From contig NC_054539.1 of the NCBI RefSeq assembly GCF_017654505.1, positions 72,334,413 to 72,398,412 on the forward strand: DNA of 64,000 nt, given 5' to 3'. The stretch comes from Polyodon spathula. Its lineage: Eukaryota; Chordata; Actinopteri; Acipenseriformes; Polyodontidae. Shown here piece by piece: positions 62,313 to 64,000 of this stretch. Under the pieces are notes generated by a model that saw nothing but the letters and a program-made list of their open reading frames with translations, was not told where the DNA came from and did not search any database. Position numbers and translations under genes: made by a program. The first letter of the stretch is position 1; every line of letters starts with the position of its first letter.

Positions 62313-62682
62313 CTACAATAGAACAGAAATCAATTTAGAAATGTCAGCATCTTTCAATAATAACTCAAACCCCTGTTGGAGGATCCATATGGCTGGGCTC
62401 CGCTTGGACCGAGCACCAGTAGGGGTCGCTGTGGCAAAGAAATGAGAACTATCCCCAGCTGATACGTTAGCCTAATCTGTGGGAGCGCAAAGACCAATGC
62501 AGATGCTCCATGTGGGTCCCCAAGCCAAGATCAACACGATATCCATAAGTTTGGATCGATATAGCCTTTAGTAGTTCACCCAAACCGGTGTCACATTCAC
62601 AATATGTAAAACAACAGAAATCTGCAACATCTAAGTGTAACAAACCCTTATCCATAATAGTTAAAAAATGAGTTTCTACAGC
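62313..62682. other. UFL1 last intron, proximal part
   Basis: No exon seen. The intron continues to the right edge and holds the three transposon pieces listed next. Confidence 0.5.
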
Positions 62683-62915
62683 TATGGCTAAAAGTTTTGC
62701 ATCACCTAGAATTGTGTGAGATAATGAAAAAAACAAAAAAACAATGATATGAACATAATTTTGATCTTTTATTTAACATCATGTAATCAAAGAAACTACA
62801 AAAAGATATTGCTAAAGTCTACCGGGAGCCGTTATAGTAGCACAGTATTTCACGTTAGATTTTGAAATGTTAGTTTTCAGTTTTTGTCAGTGTTTCGTTA
62901 AGTAGATGGGAAACT
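62683..62915. mobile_element. Tc1/mariner-type MITE, copy 2 (truncated, reversed)
   Basis: Starts CAGCTATGGCTAAAAGTTTTG and runs through TGTAATCAAAGAAACTACA and TAGATTTTGAAATG, the reverse complement order of copy 1 at 21275-21588. The far end is missing: homology stops at a point matching about 21400 of copy 1. Confidence 0.75.
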
Positions 62916-62941
62916 AAAATGTAGTATGCACTTTAATATGT

Positions 62942-63113
62942 AAGGCTGTCAAATAATCGCAGTTAACTTCTGCGATTAACGCATTAATTTGTTTAATGTG
63001 CGTTAATCGCACTGCTGTGTCTTGAGCCCACCATACTTCAAACCACCAGTTTAGACAGAAATTTAGGATCGTTGCAAGCCAACAAATCAAGCTAAGTATG
63101 ATAGCAGTCACCT
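62942..63113. mobile_element. hAT-like terminus fragment
   Basis: AAGGCTGTCAAATAATCGCAG, followed by repeated GCGATTAACGC and GCGTTAATCGC motifs, is the pattern of the common AGGGCTGTCAAA...TTAACG hAT ends. Cut off at 63113 by the CR1 fragment. Confidence 0.55.
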
Positions 63114-63553
63114 CGCTACAAAAAGGATATTGCTGCTCTAGAAAGAGTGCTAAGAAGAGCTACCGGAATTATTCTGGGTTTAAAAGGCATGTCATATGCA
63201 GGCAGGCTAAAAGAATTGAATCTATTCAGTCTTGAACAAAGATGATGATGTGGCAACCCGATTCAAGCATTCAAATTTCTAAAAGGTATTGACAATGTCG
63301 ACCAAGGACTTTTTCGACCTGAAAAAAGAAACAAGGACCAGGGGTCACAAATGGAGATTAGACAAAGGGGCATTCAGAACAGAAAATAGGAGGCACTGGA
63401 ACCAACTCCCCAGTAATGCTGTTGAAGCTGACACCCTGGGAACCTTCAAGAAGCTGCTTGATGAGATTCTGGGATCAATAAGCTACTAACAACAAAACAA
63501 GCAAGGTGGGCCAAATGGCCTCCTTTTGTTTGTAAACTTTCTTATGTTCTTAA
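63114..63553 (+). pseudogene. CR1-clade LINE 3' fragment
   Basis: Starts KDIAALERV and matches the C-terminal 150 or so codons of the LINE at 44600-46923, in opposite orientation. It has a broken stretch near 63241-63300 (EQR followed by TGA) and loss of the FFTQRIVRV segment. It ends with the same AAACTTTCTTATGTTCTTA tail at 63534-63552. Confidence 0.92.
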
Positions 63554-63555
63554 TA

Positions 63556-64000
63556 TACATTTTAGACATTTTAAAAAATGTTGCAGGCTTTAGCTAATCA
63601 AAGCAAAATACTTATTGTGATGCTATGTTTGGGTGGGATCTTCCTCTCACCAACAAATCATGTGAAAGCCGCGTTTGATTGACATCCTGTGAGGCAGCTG
63701 GTGCGGATCCTTTGAAAGTCCCAGACGTTTCCATATTCCAACTTTATTTTAAATGTGCAGTTTTTTAAGCAAACTTGCAGACTAATTAGTAGTAGTGCAG
63801 CAGTCAACGTGGCAAAACAAATGAGTCTGTTTAATTGTTTTAAAAGTCAACGGAGAGATATCTGCAAATTATTAATTTCTATCAGCAGTAGAAATGGCAA
63901 CATGTGAAAATAAAATGTCAGAAGAGAAAATGACCAAAGCGACTGGATGATTTGTGTGTTACTTCATCTTTGGGGAAATGAACCAGGGAGCACTCTAATG
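63556..64000. other. UFL1 intron to right edge
   Basis: No exon or element recognised. Confidence 0.45.

Overview
This window is nuclear DNA of a ray-finned fish. Genes have introns with GT/AG borders, the gene-free sequence is AT-rich, and it is crowded with fish-type repeats: tRNA-derived SINEs, CR1- and L2-like LINEs, Tc1, PiggyBac, hAT and pogo-like DNA transposons, and many long (TA)n arrays. The SINE and CR1 types look like those I know from sturgeons and paddlefish (Acipenseriformes). That is inference from memory, not a database result.

Four protein genes can be supported. (1) GPR63, an orphan class A receptor, has one intact coding exon on + at 12442-13635, with an upstream ORF and a polyA signal. 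(2) A TGFBRAP1/Vps3-family gene lies on - at 40641-29032. Its 11 coding exons join in consistent phase into 852 codons with no stop. (3) A four-and-a-half-LIM gene, best read as FHL5, lies on - at 51724-42945 in 5 coding exons (280 codons). (4) The last coding exon of UFL1 lies on - at 62312-62100; the rest of that gene is beyond the right edge.

GPR63, FHL5 and UFL1 are neighbours on human 6q16, with GPR63 opposite in strand to the other two, exactly as here. The related human 2q12 block is GPR45-TGFBRAP1-FHL2. The window therefore looks like the 6q16-type copy of an ancient duplicated block that still keeps a TGFBRAP1-type gene, which to my knowledge is absent at human 6q16. This is the most interesting biological point in the window.

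Layout: 1-12 kb is gene-free with a SINE, two hAT-type elements and an L2-like fragment. GPR63 is at 12.2-14 kb. The stretch 14-29 kb is intergenic and holds hairpins, an LTR-like promoter/polyA cassette, a dead Tc1 element, Tc1- and PiggyBac-type MITEs and a PiggyBac remnant. The TGFBRAP1-like gene occupies 29-40.6 kb, with a SINE in one intron. FHL5 occupies 42.5-51.7 kb, with a CR1 LINE carrying a 2.2 kb open frame in its largest intron. The stretch 52-62 kb has hAT and pogo-like remnants. The UFL1 end is at 62.1-62.3 kb, with nested transposon pieces in its last intron.

The genes do not form an operon-like system. They act separately: orphan GPCR signalling, endosomal tethering (CORVET), LIM-domain transcriptional co-regulation and UFMylation. 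I found no tRNA or rRNA gene, CRISPR array or other prokaryotic-type system.
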